Shown here one piece after another: positions 26,889-36,102 of a stretch of DNA of 64,000 nucleotides; within the stretch, counting starts at the first letter, position 1, and each line of letters opens with the position of its first letter. A model generated the notes under the pieces. That model did no database searches. It saw only the letters and a list, made by a program, of their open reading frames with translations, and had not been told where the DNA came from. Made by a program: the position numbers and the translations under genes. The DNA lies in NCBI GenBank assembly GCA_945952585.1, contig CAMFII010000002.1, positions 62,001 to 126,000 on the forward strand, in the 5' to 3' direction. The DNA comes from an uncultured Rhodobacter sp. GTDB taxonomy: Bacteria; Pseudomonadota; Alphaproteobacteria; Rhodobacterales; Rhodobacteraceae.

Positions 26889-27824
26889 TCAATGCGCCGT
26901 GACCCAGGCGATCACGGCCGAGACGGTCACAATGCTGACCGCCGTGGAAATCAGGATCGAGGTCGAGACACGCTGCGGCGCGACCCCGAAATGCTGGGCT
27001 AGGATATAGACGTTCCCCGCCACCGGAAGCGAGGCCGCCGCGATCATTACTCCCGCCTGCGTCTTGTCGACCCCGTAAAGCACCAGCGCGGAAAATGCCA
27101 CCAGCGCCGGATGCAGGATCAGCTTCGCCGCGCTGATCCAGACCGCCACCGACAACCGCTCGGCCGATCGTCCGGCCAGCGAGGCGCCGATGGCAAAAAG
27201 CGCCCCCGGCGTCGCCGCAGCGCCAAGCAGCGTCAGGAAATCGTTCACGGGCGGCCAGAGCGTCCGCCCGGTTGCCGCCCAGCCCAGACCAAGGGCCATC
27301 GACACGATCATCGGGTTGCCCAGCAGTCCGAGGGCCAGCACCCGCACTGTCGCCCACCGCATCCGTCCTTCGCGCGCGGCGGTCACCAGCAAAGTGACCA
27401 GCGTCGAGAACACGATCAGGTCGATGGTCAGCACCATCAGCACCGGCCCCGCCGCCTGCGCGCCCATCAGCATCACCAGCATCGGCACGCCAAGGAAGCC
27501 GGTATTGCCGGTGATCGCGCAATGGGCCTCCATCGCCGCCTCGTCCATGCGGCCATGACGCCAGCGCGAGACCGAGAAGGCGAGCGCCCAAAGGACCAGC
27601 GAACCGGTCAGGTAGGCCAGCAGGAACCGGGTCGAGAAGATCGCGGAAAGCGACAGGTTGGCAGCGAAGCCAAACAGCATGGCCGAAAGCGCGAAATAGA
27701 AGACGAAGCGCGTCAGGCCCGCCACCGCTTCGGCCGAGATGAAGCGTGTCCGCGCCGCCGCAAACCCCAGGCCGATCAGCGCGAAGAAGGGCAACGTCTT
27801 CAGAAGGATCGGCAGCATCGGCAC
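26889..27824 (-). CDS. AEC-family (auxin efflux carrier-like) transporter
   Basis: The 311-aa product has ten predicted helices with the AEC pattern: FYFALSAMLF near the start, PxLVMLMGAQ in the middle and LPVAGNVYILAQHFGV towards the end, typical of bacterial malonate/auxin-carrier-like permeases. It precedes fghA in the same orientation, so it may carry a small organic acid or simply share a promoter. Substrate not assignable. Confidence 0.88.
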   Translation of the reverse strand: MPMLPILLKTLPFFALIGLGFAAARTRFISAEAVAGLTRFVFYFALSAMLFGFAANLSLSAIFSTRFLLAYLTGSLVLWALAFSVSRWRHGRMDEAAMEAHCAITGNTGFLGVPMLVMLMGAQAAGPVLMVLTIDLIVFSTLVTLLVTAAREGRMRWATVRVLALGLLGNPMIVSMALGLGWAATGRTLWPPVNDFLTLLGAAATPGALFAIGASLAGRSAERLSVAVWISAAKLILHPALVAFSALVLYGVDKTQAGVMIAAASLPVAGNVYILAQHFGVAPQRVSTSILISTAVSIVTVSAVIAWVTAH

Positions 27825-27865
27825 TTTCGCGGCGGTTCAGCTCAAGGCTTTCCACGCCTGCGCAA

Positions 27866-27962
27866 GGGATGCAAGGCAACGGGGGCCAGTCGGTTGCCGC
27901 TGTTTCTTCTTGGTGCAAATACCCCGCGGGGGTGCGGGGGCGCGAAGCCCCCGTGCGCCCTC
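27866..27962. repeat. REP-like GC-rich intergenic hairpin element
   Basis: Between mbfA and the AEC gene lies a stretch with nested GC inverted repeats (GGGGGC GCGAA GCCCCC and CCCCGCGGGG) joined to GGTATTTGCACCAAGAAGAA on the minus strand. It resembles the repetitive extragenic hairpins common in Rhodobacteraceae. It may also terminate mbfA transcription. A related hairpin occurs near 43937-43980. Confidence 0.45.
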
Positions 27963-27971
27963 TGCAAAGGA

Positions 27972-28949
27972 TCAACCGCCGCCGATCAGGACCCCGGCCG
28001 CAAAGACCAGCGCGCCCCCCAGCACCACCTGGAAGGCGGCCCGCAGGAAGGGGGTTTCCATGTAGCGGTTCTGGATCCAGGCGATTGCCCAAAGCTCGAC
28101 GAACACCACCGCGATGGCGATCGCGGTTGCCGTCCAGAAATCCGGAATCAGGTAGGGCAGGGCGTGGCCCAGGCCCCCGATCGCCGTCATGATCCCCGAG
28201 GCCAGACCGCGCTTGATCGGCGAACCGCGCCCAGACAGGACGCCATCGTCATGCGCTGCCTCGGTGAAGCCCATCGAGATGCCGGCACCGACCGCCGCGG
28301 CCGTACCGACCAGCAGGGTCGTGTGGCTGTCCTGAGTGGCGAAGGCAGTGGCGAAGATCGGCGCGAGGGTCGAGACCGAACCGTCCATTAGCCCGGCGAG
28401 TCCCGGTTGCACCCAGGTCAGGATAAACTGCCGCCGCGCGCTTGCATCCTCGGCATCGCGCTCGTCCTCGCCGAGGTGTTTCTGTTCCAGTTCGTCGGCG
28501 GTGCGTTCATGCCCCGCCTCGGCGGCGGCCAGATCGCCGAGCAGCCGTCGGGTCGCCGCGTCGGATGTGGCCTGGGCCGCGGTTTCATAAAAACGCTGCG
28601 CCTGCTTTTCCATGTCGTGCGCCTCGCCCCGGATCTGGTCGAGGGTAAGGTTGGTGGCCAGCCAGATCGGTTTGCGGGCGTAAAAGCCTGCAACATGCTC
28701 GCGGCGGATCAGCGGGATGCGATCGCCGAACCGGGACTGGTGCAGTTCGATCAGCCGCTGGCGGTGAATGTCCTCTTCCGCCGCCATGCCGTCAAACACC
28801 GCAGCCGAGGCCGGGAACTGGTCGGCCAGACGCGCTGCAAAGGTGCGGTAAATTCGCGCATCATCCTCTTCGGACGAGATGGCGAGGGCCAGAACCTCCT
28901 GTTCGCTCAGATCGGAAAAGCGGCGTCGTTGGGTCAGCGCAGACAGCAT
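27972..28949 (-). CDS. mbfA: Membrane-bound ferritin-like iron transporter (MbfA)
   Basis: The 325-aa fusion has an N-terminal ferritin/rubrerythrin-type di-iron domain (residues 1-155) with Glu/His ligands in SSEEDDARIY, MAAEEDIHRQRL, EAHDMEKQ and AEAGHERTADE, and a C-terminal VIT1/CCC1 domain (about 175-325) with five helices, including LAGLMDGSVSTLAPIFATAF. MbfA exports iron and protects against peroxide and iron stress in rhizobia and relatives. A near-perfect Irr-type box lies at 28962-28978, just before the start, which predicts repression under low iron. Confidence 0.92.
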   Translation of the reverse strand: MLSALTQRRRFSDLSEQEVLALAISSEEDDARIYRTFAARLADQFPASAAVFDGMAAEEDIHRQRLIELHQSRFGDRIPLIRREHVAGFYARKPIWLATNLTLDQIRGEAHDMEKQAQRFYETAAQATSDAATRRLLGDLAAAEAGHERTADELEQKHLGEDERDAEDASARRQFILTWVQPGLAGLMDGSVSTLAPIFATAFATQDSHTTLLVGTAAAVGAGISMGFTEAAHDDGVLSGRGSPIKRGLASGIMTAIGGLGHALPYLIPDFWTATAIAIAVVFVELWAIAWIQNRYMETPFLRAAFQVVLGGALVFAAGVLIGGG

Positions 28950-28961
28950 TTGGGGCCTCAG

Positions 28962-28978
28962 TTTGGAATCATTCTAAA
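28962..28978. promoter_or_regulatory. Irr/iron-control box upstream of mbfA
   Basis: TTTGGAATCATTCTAAA is a 17-bp palindrome with one mismatch in the 7-bp arms (TTTgGAA / TTCTAAA) and matches the ICE motif bound by Irr in alphaproteobacteria. It lies 13 bases upstream of the mbfA start. The function is inferred from motif and gene. Confidence 0.75.
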
Positions 28979-29161
28979 ATATCGGGATCACATCCATGCG
29001 CAAGGCTGGATCGGGATCGGCCCATGTCTTGATCCGACGCGGCGCGATGAACACATCTGAGACTGGATATGGGGTTCTGGCGACCGGAGAAAGCGGCCTT
29101 GCGCCGATGAGATGCTTGTCCGCAAGGGGGCGGATGACTATTGTCGCGGCAGGAGAAATGC

Positions 29162-29788
29162 ATGGGCAGCGCCGAGCCGATCATCAAGCGCGGACGAAAA
29201 TACGATCAGGTGTTGAACGGCGCCTGGCATGTTTTCCGTCGCGACGGATTCGAGGGGGCGAGCGTCGACGACATCGCCCGCGAAGCCGGCGTCTCGAAGG
29301 CGACGCTCTACAGCTATTTTCCCGACAAGCGATTGCTCTTCTTGGAAGTGGCGCGCGGAGAGTGCTGCCGTCAGTCGCGCGAGACGGCCGACCTCATCAC
29401 CTCCGGCAGCGGTCCGAGGGATGTGCTGACGATCTGCGCGTCGCGGATGCTGGACTTCCTCCTGTCGGATTTTGGCTTGCGCATCTACCGGATCTGCGTT
29501 GCCGAGAGTGACCGCTTCCCCGAGATCGGCCGCGAGTTCTACGAGAACGGCCCGAAGATGATGCGCGCCCGACTGGTCGAGTATTTCCACGAGGCCGAGG
29601 AACGGGGCGAGCTGGACATCGAGGACAAGGAGCTTGCCGCCGGGCAGTTCCTCGAACTGTGCAAGACCGATCTCTTCCCTCGGCAGCTGATGGGCATGGG
29701 CCGCAAGATCGCCCAGACCGACCGAGAGCGCGTGGTGCAAGGCGCCGTGGACATGTTCCTGGCGCGCTATGGGGTGAAGGCGGGTTAA
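29162..29788 (+). CDS. TetR/AcrR-family transcriptional regulator
   Basis: A 208-aa TetR regulator with the N-terminal HTH at about residues 15-60 (GFEGASVDDIAREAGVSKATLYSYFPDK) and a C-terminal ligand domain of the AcrR-like TetR_C type. The ATG at 29162 is eight bases after GGAG; an upstream in-frame ATG at 29141 is less well placed. It is divergent from mbfA and convergent with the NYN gene, whose end it overlaps by four bases. No target is evident. Confidence 0.9.
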   Translation: MGSAEPIIKRGRKYDQVLNGAWHVFRRDGFEGASVDDIAREAGVSKATLYSYFPDKRLLFLEVARGECCRQSRETADLITSGSGPRDVLTICASRMLDFLLSDFGLRIYRICVAESDRFPEIGREFYENGPKMMRARLVEYFHEAEERGELDIEDKELAAGQFLELCKTDLFPRQLMGMGRKIAQTDRERVVQGAVDMFLARYGVKAG

Positions 29789-30537
29789 GGACCCTTCAGC
29801 CGCACCGCGATGTCCTTCCCGGATCCATCGACCACATAGAGTTCGGGCTTGGACTCTAGATATGATCGCCAAGTCGCTCTGCCCGTTTCTTTTCGAGTGA
29901 CTTTCTTCTCCTGTGGCATGCGATTGCCGAGTTCGGTCAAAAGGACGCGGCTAGTTGTTGTTTCTCCGTGCTCTCTGCAGACCTCATGTATCGCTCGGTC
30001 AATACGACCAAGCTTTGGCGGTTGGGCTCGTTTAACTGGAATCGGTGACGGCGATACGGCTGGCGTAACCTGTTTGGTCGTGGGAGGCTGAGAGGTGCCA
30101 GGCAGAGCAACGAACTCTGAGCACATCTCACGGAAACGGCGCGAAGCCCCTTCTCGGCCCAAGCCGATGACCCGGAAACCGCCCTCATGCAGGCGCATCG
30201 CCAAAGGGGCGAAATCGCCGTCCGAAGACGCAATCAGGAAGGCGTCAGCTTTGCCGGAATGGGCGATATCCATCGCGTCAATCACGATCGATATGTCTGC
30301 ACAGTTCTTGCTGGGCACGTTTCCTGTATGGACTGCGGCAAACCGGTGATCGGCCGCCCAGTCCTTGAGCAGCTGGACGTTGCCGTAGACCCTGCGGAAG
30401 CTGGGAACGCCTATTCGTCCGGCGGTCTGGAGAATCTCATCGGCGCAACTCTGCGGGATGTTCTCGCCATCCACCAACAAGGCAACGCGGCATTCCTTTG
30501 CAAACCGGGCTGCAGGTGAAATGAAATCGTGAATCAT
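29785..30537 (-). CDS. NYN-domain ribonuclease-like protein with LOTUS tail (A)
   Basis: The 250-aa product has an N-terminal NYN (LabA/PIN-like) domain, residues 15-150, with acidic sites LLVDGENIP, CADISIVIDAMD and IASSDGDFAPLA that would bind Mg2+. After a Pro/Thr-rich linker (about 150-175), residues 180-248 form a winged-helix OST-HTH/LOTUS-like domain (RIDRAIHEVCREHG, then ELGNRMP). Such proteins are thought to be RNases targeted to RNA. A second NYN-LOTUS gene lies 66 bases upstream, similar in order but divergent in sequence. Confidence 0.85.
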   Translation of the reverse strand: MIHDFISPAARFAKECRVALLVDGENIPQSCADEILQTAGRIGVPSFRRVYGNVQLLKDWAADHRFAAVHTGNVPSKNCADISIVIDAMDIAHSGKADAFLIASSDGDFAPLAMRLHEGGFRVIGLGREGASRRFREMCSEFVALPGTSQPPTTKQVTPAVSPSPIPVKRAQPPKLGRIDRAIHEVCREHGETTTSRVLLTELGNRMPQEKKVTRKETGRATWRSYLESKPELYVVDGSGKDIAVRLKGP

Positions 30538-30603
30538 GTACCGCCTCGAAATGCACGATGGAACAATTCCGATGAATTGCGGCGTATTCAGGGCGTTAGA
30601 CGC

Positions 30604-31368
30604 TCAGGACACATCCCTCGCCAGAAGCTGGCCACTAGGTCCCGCCTGCACCTCAAAGCGGCTGGACAGCTTCTTGATGAGGTCCGAAAGCTTTGCGCTG
30701 CCGTAGGTGCGCGTGTCGAAATCCGGGTTCGCCTGGGTCAGGAACTGGCCGATCTGGCCAAGCGAATACCACTCTCCCTCGGGGTCGATGGCGCGCATGG
30801 CGGCGGCGATCAGCGGGATCGCCTTGGCGGGTGGCTCCTTGCCCGTGGGCTTGGCCGACGGCTCGGTCGCCTGCAGGTCGCTTCCCGTGATCGGTTCGCT
30901 GCGGGAGGCCGCGCGGGCAGGTTCGTCGGCGCTCAAGTTCTCGACATAGATGAAGCGCTTGCAGGCCATCCGGAAAGCCTCGGGCGTCTTCTTCTCGCCG
31001 ATGCCGTAGACATCCAGACCCTGTTCGCGGATCCGAGCGGCAAGGCGGGTGAAGTCGCTGTCGGAACTGACCAGGACGAAGCCGTCGAACAGGCCGGAAT
31101 GCAGGAAATCCATCGCGGCGATGACCAGGCCGATATCCGAGGCGTTCTTGCCCTTGGTGTTCGAGAACTGCTGGTCGGCCACAAGCCCAAGCGCTGCCAC
31201 CTTGCGTGCCCAGGCCTGCAGGCGCTGCGCCGACCAGTCGCCATAGATGCGGCGCACGCTGGCTTCGCCCAGGCTCGCGATCTCTTCAAAGATCGCCTCG
31301 GCGTATGAGGCCGGGACGTTGTCGGCGTCGATCAGCACGCAAAGGCGGGGGGCGCGGTCCTCGGCCAT
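30604..31368 (-). CDS. NYN-domain ribonuclease-like protein with LOTUS tail (B)
   Basis: The 254-aa protein has the NYN acidic motifs CVLIDADNVP (residues 8-17), ASDIGLVIAAMD and VSSDSDFTRLA, then a low-complexity linker (about 150-180) and a C-terminal LOTUS-like domain (IPLIAAAMRAI, SLGQIGQFL, DLIKKLSSRFEV). The ATG at 31368 follows GGAAAGGA. It is divergent from ridA and probably co-transcribed with the downstream paralogue. Likely an RNase; substrate unknown. Confidence 0.9.
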   Translation of the reverse strand: MAEDRAPRLCVLIDADNVPASYAEAIFEEIASLGEASVRRIYGDWSAQRLQAWARKVAALGLVADQQFSNTKGKNASDIGLVIAAMDFLHSGLFDGFVLVSSDSDFTRLAARIREQGLDVYGIGEKKTPEAFRMACKRFIYVENLSADEPARAASRSEPITGSDLQATEPSAKPTGKEPPAKAIPLIAAAMRAIDPEGEWYSLGQIGQFLTQANPDFDTRTYGSAKLSDLIKKLSSRFEVQAGPSGQLLARDVS

Positions 31369-31495
31369 GGGGGTCCTTTCCGGAGGCTTGCCCCGTTCTG
31401 GCCCAAACCGACCGCCGACGAAAGGGCGGAATTTGCAGGCGCTCGACATCCGGTGCAGGACGCGGTCTGCTGGGCCGGGAACACGGAGGCACCAG

Positions 31496-31978
31496 ATGAG
31501 CAATCCCGAAGCGACTGCGGCCCATATCGGGCTGAATATCCCCGACTTTGACCTGATGGGCTATTACGGCGCGAGTTATGGCACGATGAAACCCTACCAT
31601 CGGGTCGGGAACCTGCTGTTCCTGTCCGGCCATGTCGCCCAAATCGGCGCAGAGATCACCCACAAGGGGCGACTCGGCGCGACGCTGACCACCGAACAGG
31701 GCTATGCGGCCGCCCGCCAGACCGGGCTGAACCTGCTGGGCGGAATCCGCCAGGCAGTGGGATCGCTGGACCGGGTGAAGTCTATGGTGCGGACGCTGAA
31801 CTTCGTGGTTTGCACGCCGGATTATGAAGAGGTGCACAAGGTCTCATCGGGCCTCTCGGACCTTCTGGTCGAGGTCTTCGGGCCAGAGCGCGGGCTGGGT
31901 GGGCGCGCGACCATCGGGGTGATGGCGCTGGCCAATGGCGTCTGCTTCGAGACCTGGGCGACGGTCGAGGTCGAATAG
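31496..31978 (+). CDS. RidA family protein
   Basis: The 160-aa protein is a YjgF/YER057c/UK114 relative of the longer RidA subgroup, with NLLFLSGHVAQIG near residue 40, LNFVVCTPDYEEVHKV and the late GGRATIGVMALANGVCFE, where the active-site Arg and Glu lie. Canonical RidA deaminates reactive enamine/imine intermediates. The ATG at 31496 has GGAGG seven bases upstream. Subgroup assignment is tentative. Confidence 0.88.
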   Translation: MSNPEATAAHIGLNIPDFDLMGYYGASYGTMKPYHRVGNLLFLSGHVAQIGAEITHKGRLGATLTTEQGYAAARQTGLNLLGGIRQAVGSLDRVKSMVRTLNFVVCTPDYEEVHKVSSGLSDLLVEVFGPERGLGGRATIGVMALANGVCFETWATVEVE

Positions 31979-32325
31979 GGGCCGACCCGCGGGTGGCATG
32001 GCTCGAAGAGTGTTGCCTGCGTCGCGTTGATCTCGGACGCGCGACTCGGCCTGGCGGTAAGGCCGAGCAGGCCGAGGAGCCGGCGAAAGCGGCTGATCCA
32101 GATGCCGCGCCGCTCCGCGCGCCGCGCGGACAGGTGTTCCCGCCGGTGGTGGGCATGGATGTCCTTCGGTCGGCCATTGGCATGATGGCGGGCCGATGCG
32201 GAAAGCATGTCAAGGTTCAGATCATACATCGACTTTCGTCCCATGCGCGATTTCATGCTGGAATTTCGCACTGAAAAAGCGAAAAATCGAATCAGGAATT
32301 TCCACGAGACGAAAGTTGAACTTAC
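31979..32325. other. Intergenic region before the LysR gene
   Basis: There is no strongly supported gene. A minus-strand frame starting MYDLNLDML at 32229 encodes an Arg/His-rich peptide but runs 157 bases into the 3' end of ridA antisense, so I give it low weight. The right half contains an inverted pair GACTTTCGTC (32231-32240) and GACGAAAGTT (32312-32321) and further AT-rich dyads next to the LysR start, which could be regulator sites. Confidence 0.4.
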
Positions 32326-33204
32326 ATGTCATCTCGGTGGCGGGACTTGCCCTCCCTTTCAGCCTTGCGGGCCTTCGATGCCACAGCGCGACATGGTGGC
32401 TTTGCTGGCGCGGGGCGGGCGCTGAACGTCACCCATGCCGCCGTGACGCAGCAGGTCAGGGCGCTTGAGGCCGAGATCGGGGTGCAGCTCGTGCGGCGCA
32501 GCGGGCGGACCGTGAGCCTGACCCCCGCGGGCGAGCGGCTTGCGCAGGTGCTGGGCGAGGCGTTCGGGGGGATGTCGGCCGGTATCGAAAACCTCCGTCG
32601 CAGCGAGGAGCGGCGCATCCTGCGCGTGACCACGACTACCTTTGTTGCCGAGCAGACGATCATGCCGCGCCTGCCCGAGTTCTGGGCGCTTCACCCCGAA
32701 GTCGAGGTGGCGCTGGTGCCGACCCCGTCTGTCGTGGATCTGATCGAGGAAGGCTTTGACCTGGCTGTCCGCGTTCATGCTGCAGATGCGCCCCCGCCAC
32801 CGGGGACCGAGGTCCATCCGCTTTGCCACACACCGATCCTGGCGGTCTGTGCCCCGGAGTTGCTGAAGGACGGTCCGTTCGATCCGCAGGATCTGCCCTG
32901 GATAACCAGCGATCACGGTTGGCCATGGGACCGAGAGAACCTGAGCAAGGCTGGCTTCGATACGAGCCGGCTGAAGCGCGTTCAACTGGGCAGCCCCCAT
33001 CTTGAAATGTCGGCTGCCCGGCAGGGGCTGGGCATCAGTCTTGCGACCGAGATTATCTGCCGCCCAGACCTCGAGGCCGGCCGGCTGGTCGCATTGCCGA
33101 TCTCCGGACTGCCTTCGGTCGACTATGCGGTGATCCTGCCTCGCGGCCCGCGCCGCCCTGCGGTCGACCATTTTGCCAGTTGGTTGCGGACCGTCTTTGC
33201 CTGA
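32326..33204 (+). CDS. LysR-family transcriptional regulator (GcvA-like)
   Basis: A 292-aa LysR regulator. The HTH is at about residues 8-67 (LSALRAFDATARHGGFAGAG...VTHAAVTQQVRALE), and the inducer-binding domain runs from 93 to 290, of the PBP2_GcvA type with the ARQGLGISLATEII block. Targets are not evident; the divergent upstream region has dyad sequences. The ATG at 32326 begins the usual MSSRWRDLPSLSALRAF. Confidence 0.9.
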   Translation: MSSRWRDLPSLSALRAFDATARHGGFAGAGRALNVTHAAVTQQVRALEAEIGVQLVRRSGRTVSLTPAGERLAQVLGEAFGGMSAGIENLRRSEERRILRVTTTTFVAEQTIMPRLPEFWALHPEVEVALVPTPSVVDLIEEGFDLAVRVHAADAPPPPGTEVHPLCHTPILAVCAPELLKDGPFDPQDLPWITSDHGWPWDRENLSKAGFDTSRLKRVQLGSPHLEMSAARQGLGISLATEIICRPDLEAGRLVALPISGLPSVDYAVILPRGPRRPAVDHFASWLRTVFA

Positions 33205-33231
33205 CCCGGGGGGCGGGACCGCCGTCGTGTC

Positions 33232-34350
33232 TCAGCCTTCCTGCGGTGGCTCCGCCGGCTCCAGGTTGCCGTTTCCGGTCCAGGCAAGCAGCAGGTCGTA
33301 GAAGACCGACAGCACGATCGGGCCAAGGAACAGGCCGATCAGCCCGTAGCTGATCGTTCCGCCGAGGACGCCGAGAAAGATCACCAGCGTCGGTGTGGTC
33401 AGGCCACGCGACATCAGCAGCGGCTTGAGAATGTTGTCGATCAGGCCGATCGGGATCAGCGTTACAGCCAGGAAGATGGCCCATCCGACCGGCAGCTTGA
33501 ACCAGCCCCAGATCAGCACAATGGCAATCACCGGCATGGCGCCGATCTGCATGATCGCCAGCGCGAGGATTAGAAAGGCCGCTAACCCCGCCGCAGGAAC
33601 ACCCGCCACCTGCATGACAATCCCGGCCAGGATCATCTGGATCGCCGCGACGCCCACGATCCCGCGCGAAACGTTGCGGATCGTTGCGCCGGCCATGTCA
33701 ACGAACTGCGCGCCGCGCGGCTCGATCACCCGGCCGGCCAGCCGTCTGCTGGCCTCGGCCAGCCGATGGCCGGGCACGAAAAGAAAGCCGGCCAGCAGGA
33801 CAGCGGCGAGAAAGCCCATCAGGTCCAGCCCGACATGGGCCAGGATGCCAAGCACGGTCTCGCCCGCTGGAAGCAGGGTCGGTGCGATGCTGCGCAGGAA
33901 ATCCTCGATGTTGGTCGAGGCGAGATACCACATGTCATGCAGCTGTGGGCCAATCAGCGGAATCTCGGCAATCCTGTCGACCGGGCGCGGGATGCGAAGT
34001 CTGCCCTGATTGAAGGCCGTCACCAGCGCGCCGAGCGTAACCACAAGGTTGGAGGCAAGCGCAGCGATCGGGCCCATGACGACAAGGAAGGCCCCGCCGG
34101 TAACCAGCGCTGCAGACACATGGCTGCGGCCGCCAAGACGCAGCGTCAGCCACTGATGCAGCGGCGACAGCGCCACGGCGATCACCACGGCCCAGACGAA
34201 GATGCCCAGAAACGGTTCGACCAGCCGGAAAGCCGCGAAGACAAGCACGGCCAGGATGGACAGGCGGATCAGGAAATCGGTCGCCCGACCTTCCGGCGTT
34301 GCGGTTTGCAAGAGGTCGTCAAAGGGATGTCTTTCGGCCTGGTTCGGCAT
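33232..34350 (-). CDS. AI-2E family transporter
   Basis: The 372-aa product has eight predicted helices, including paired N-terminal ones (LAVLVFAAFRLVEPFLGIFVWAVV region), a long central cytoplasmic loop, and the family block GVLGGTISYGLIGLFLGPIVLSVFYDLL near the C-terminus. The family (TqsA/PerM) includes autoinducer-2 exporters and Na+/H+ antiporters, so substrate is open. ATG 34350 with upstream GAGGG is preferred to ATG 34371. Confidence 0.9.
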   Translation of the reverse strand: MPNQAERHPFDDLLQTATPEGRATDFLIRLSILAVLVFAAFRLVEPFLGIFVWAVVIAVALSPLHQWLTLRLGGRSHVSAALVTGGAFLVVMGPIAALASNLVVTLGALVTAFNQGRLRIPRPVDRIAEIPLIGPQLHDMWYLASTNIEDFLRSIAPTLLPAGETVLGILAHVGLDLMGFLAAVLLAGFLFVPGHRLAEASRRLAGRVIEPRGAQFVDMAGATIRNVSRGIVGVAAIQMILAGIVMQVAGVPAAGLAAFLILALAIMQIGAMPVIAIVLIWGWFKLPVGWAIFLAVTLIPIGLIDNILKPLLMSRGLTTPTLVIFLGVLGGTISYGLIGLFLGPIVLSVFYDLLLAWTGNGNLEPAEPPQEG

Positions 34351-34488
34351 TGCGCCCTCATTTCCTGGCACTGGGACAACTACGCTGACACGGTTCCCGG
34401 GAAGGATTGCTCACAATCCGAAACGGGATCGTTCTTGTAGGGGCGGGCAGACATACGGCCAAAGAAGCCCGTGCGAGACGGAAGGAGT

Positions 34489-34517
34489 GCCGCCCCGAAA
34501 CACGGTTTCGGGGCGGC
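34489..34517 (-). terminator. Perfect 13-bp hairpin after adhC
   Basis: GCCGCCCCGAAAC / GTTTCGGGGCGGC with a three-base loop lies 11 bases past the adhC stop. There is no T-run, so it may act as an mRNA-stabilising 3' hairpin or Rho-assisted terminator. Confidence 0.65.
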
Positions 34518-34528
34518 GACTGAAATCA

Positions 34529-35659
34529 TCAGAACACTACGACCGAGCGGATCGACTTGCCTTCGTGCATCAGGTCGAAGCCCTTGTTGATGTCTTCGAG
34601 CTTGAGCGTGTGGGTGATCATCGGGTCGATCTCGATCTTGCCCGACATGTACCAGTCTACGATCTTCGGAACGTCGGTGCGGCCGCGGGCACCACCGAAG
34701 GCGGTACCTTTCCAGACGCGGCCGGTGACCAACTGGAAGGGACGGGTCTGGATCTCGGCGCCCGCGGGAGCCACGCCGATCACGACCGACACGCCCCAGC
34801 CGCGGTGGCTGCATTCCAGCGCGTCGCGCATGACCTTCACGTTGCCGGTGCAGTCGAAGGAGTAGTCGACGCCGCCGATCTGGTCGAACGGGGTCTTCGT
34901 CATGTTGACGATGTGCTGGACGATCGAGCCGTCCACCTCTTTCGGGTTGACGAAATGGGTCATGCCGAAGCGCTCGCCCCATTCCTTCTTGTCGTTGTTC
35001 AGGTCGACCCCGATGATCATGTCGGCCCCGGCCATCTTCAGGCCCTGGATCACGTTCAGCCCGATACCGCCCAGGCCAAAGACCGCGGCCTTGGCGCCGG
35101 CCTCGACATTGGCGGTGTTCAGGACGGCACCGATGCCAGTCGTGACGCCGCAGCCGATGTAGCAGATCTTGTCGAAGGGTGCGTCGTCACGGACCTTGGC
35201 CAACGCGATTTCGGGCACGACGGTGTGCTGGGCAAAGGTCGAGCAGCCCATGTAGTGATAGATCGGCGTGCCATCGAGCATCGAGAACCGCGTGGTGCCA
35301 TCAGGCATGAGACCTTGGCCCTGGGTGGCGCGGATCGCGGTGCAAAGGTTGGTCTTGCGCGAGAGGCAAGACGGGCACTGGCGGCATTCCGGAGTGTAGA
35401 GCGGGATGACGTGGTCGCCCGGTTTCAGCGTGGTCACGCCAGGACCGCACTTAACGACGACGCCCGCACCTTCATGGCCCAGGATCGAGGGGAAGATCCC
35501 CTCCGGATCGGCACCCGACAGGGTGAATTCGTCGGTATGGCAGATGCCGGTGGCCTTGATCTCGATCAGAACCTCGCCTGCCTTGGGGTCGTCGAGGTTC
35601 ACTTCCATGATTTCAAGCGGTTTGCCGGCAGCAACTGCAACGGCGGCCCGGGTACGCAT
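34529..35659 (-). CDS. adhC: S-(hydroxymethyl)glutathione dehydrogenase (class III ADH)
   Basis: The 376-aa zinc alcohol dehydrogenase oxidises S-hydroxymethylglutathione formed from formaldehyde, yielding S-formylglutathione for FghA. Catalytic zinc ligands are in GICHTDE and GHEGAG; the structural-zinc cysteines are in [15 protein letters not shown]; the NAD motif is FGLGGIGLN. Class III ADH is also the GSNO reductase. The ATG at 35659 ([12 protein letters not shown]) has GGGAGGGAA upstream; the frame extends beyond, without homology. It is divergent from the I78 lipoprotein gene. Confidence 0.96.
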   Translation of the reverse strand: MRTRAAVAVAAGKPLEIMEVNLDDPKAGEVLIEIKATGICHTDEFTLSGADPEGIFPSILGHEGAGVVVKCGPGVTTLKPGDHVIPLYTPECRQCPSCLSRKTNLCTAIRATQGQGLMPDGTTRFSMLDGTPIYHYMGCSTFAQHTVVPEIALAKVRDDAPFDKICYIGCGVTTGIGAVLNTANVEAGAKAAVFGLGGIGLNVIQGLKMAGADMIIGVDLNNDKKEWGERFGMTHFVNPKEVDGSIVQHIVNMTKTPFDQIGGVDYSFDCTGNVKVMRDALECSHRGWGVSVVIGVAPAGAEIQTRPFQLVTGRVWKGTAFGGARGRTDVPKIVDWYMSGKIEIDPMITHTLKLEDINKGFDLMHEGKSIRSVVVF

Positions 35660-35792
35660 TGGTCTTCCCTCCCTGTGCGTTTTGGCGGCAGAGTGCTGTA
35701 AAGCGTCCGGTCCTGCAACCGGCATTAAAGAAGGTTTCGCCGGTTCTGCATGAGGCGCGAAGCGGTCTGAGGAATGGAAGGGAGACGGGAGG

Positions 35793-36098
35793 ATGACCAG
35801 GGGCTTGATGTCGGTGGGCTTGATGTCGGTCGCGGCGGCCATCGTGCTTGCGGGGTGCGTGGCGGACAATGCGCCGCCTGCCCCGGACCCGGGGCCGGCG
35901 GGTCCGGATCAATGCGGCGCGGTTGACCTGCAGAATCTGGTTGGCCGCCCCGTATCGGATTTCGAGGCGCTGCAGTGGACCAAACATCCTGTCCGCATCG
36001 TGCGACCGGGTGACATGGTAACCTTGGACTACAGCGCCTCGCGCCTGACGATCTGGGCAGATGACGGCGACAATATCAGCCGCATGAGCTGCGGCTGA
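35793..36098 (+). CDS. I78-family peptidase inhibitor lipoprotein
   Basis: This 101-aa precursor has a lipoprotein signal ending LAGC (lipidated Cys22) and a mature domain matching inhibitor family I78: [15 protein letters not shown], then [19 protein letters not shown] and a final disulfide-forming Cys (ISRMSCG). It probably sits in the periplasmic face of the inner or outer membrane and inhibits serine proteases. GGGAGG lies immediately before the ATG. Confidence 0.88.
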   Translation: MTRGLMSVGLMSVAAAIVLAGCVADNAPPAPDPGPAGPDQCGAVDLQNLVGRPVSDFEALQWTKHPVRIVRPGDMVTLDYSASRLTIWADDGDNISRMSCG

Positions 36099-36102
36099 CC
36101 CG

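Noticed and set aside
31822-32229. Minus-strand Arg/His-rich frame (MYDLNLDM...)
   Set aside because: It extends antisense into ridA and lacks a clear ribosome-binding site or family match; kept only as a possibility in the intergenic entry.
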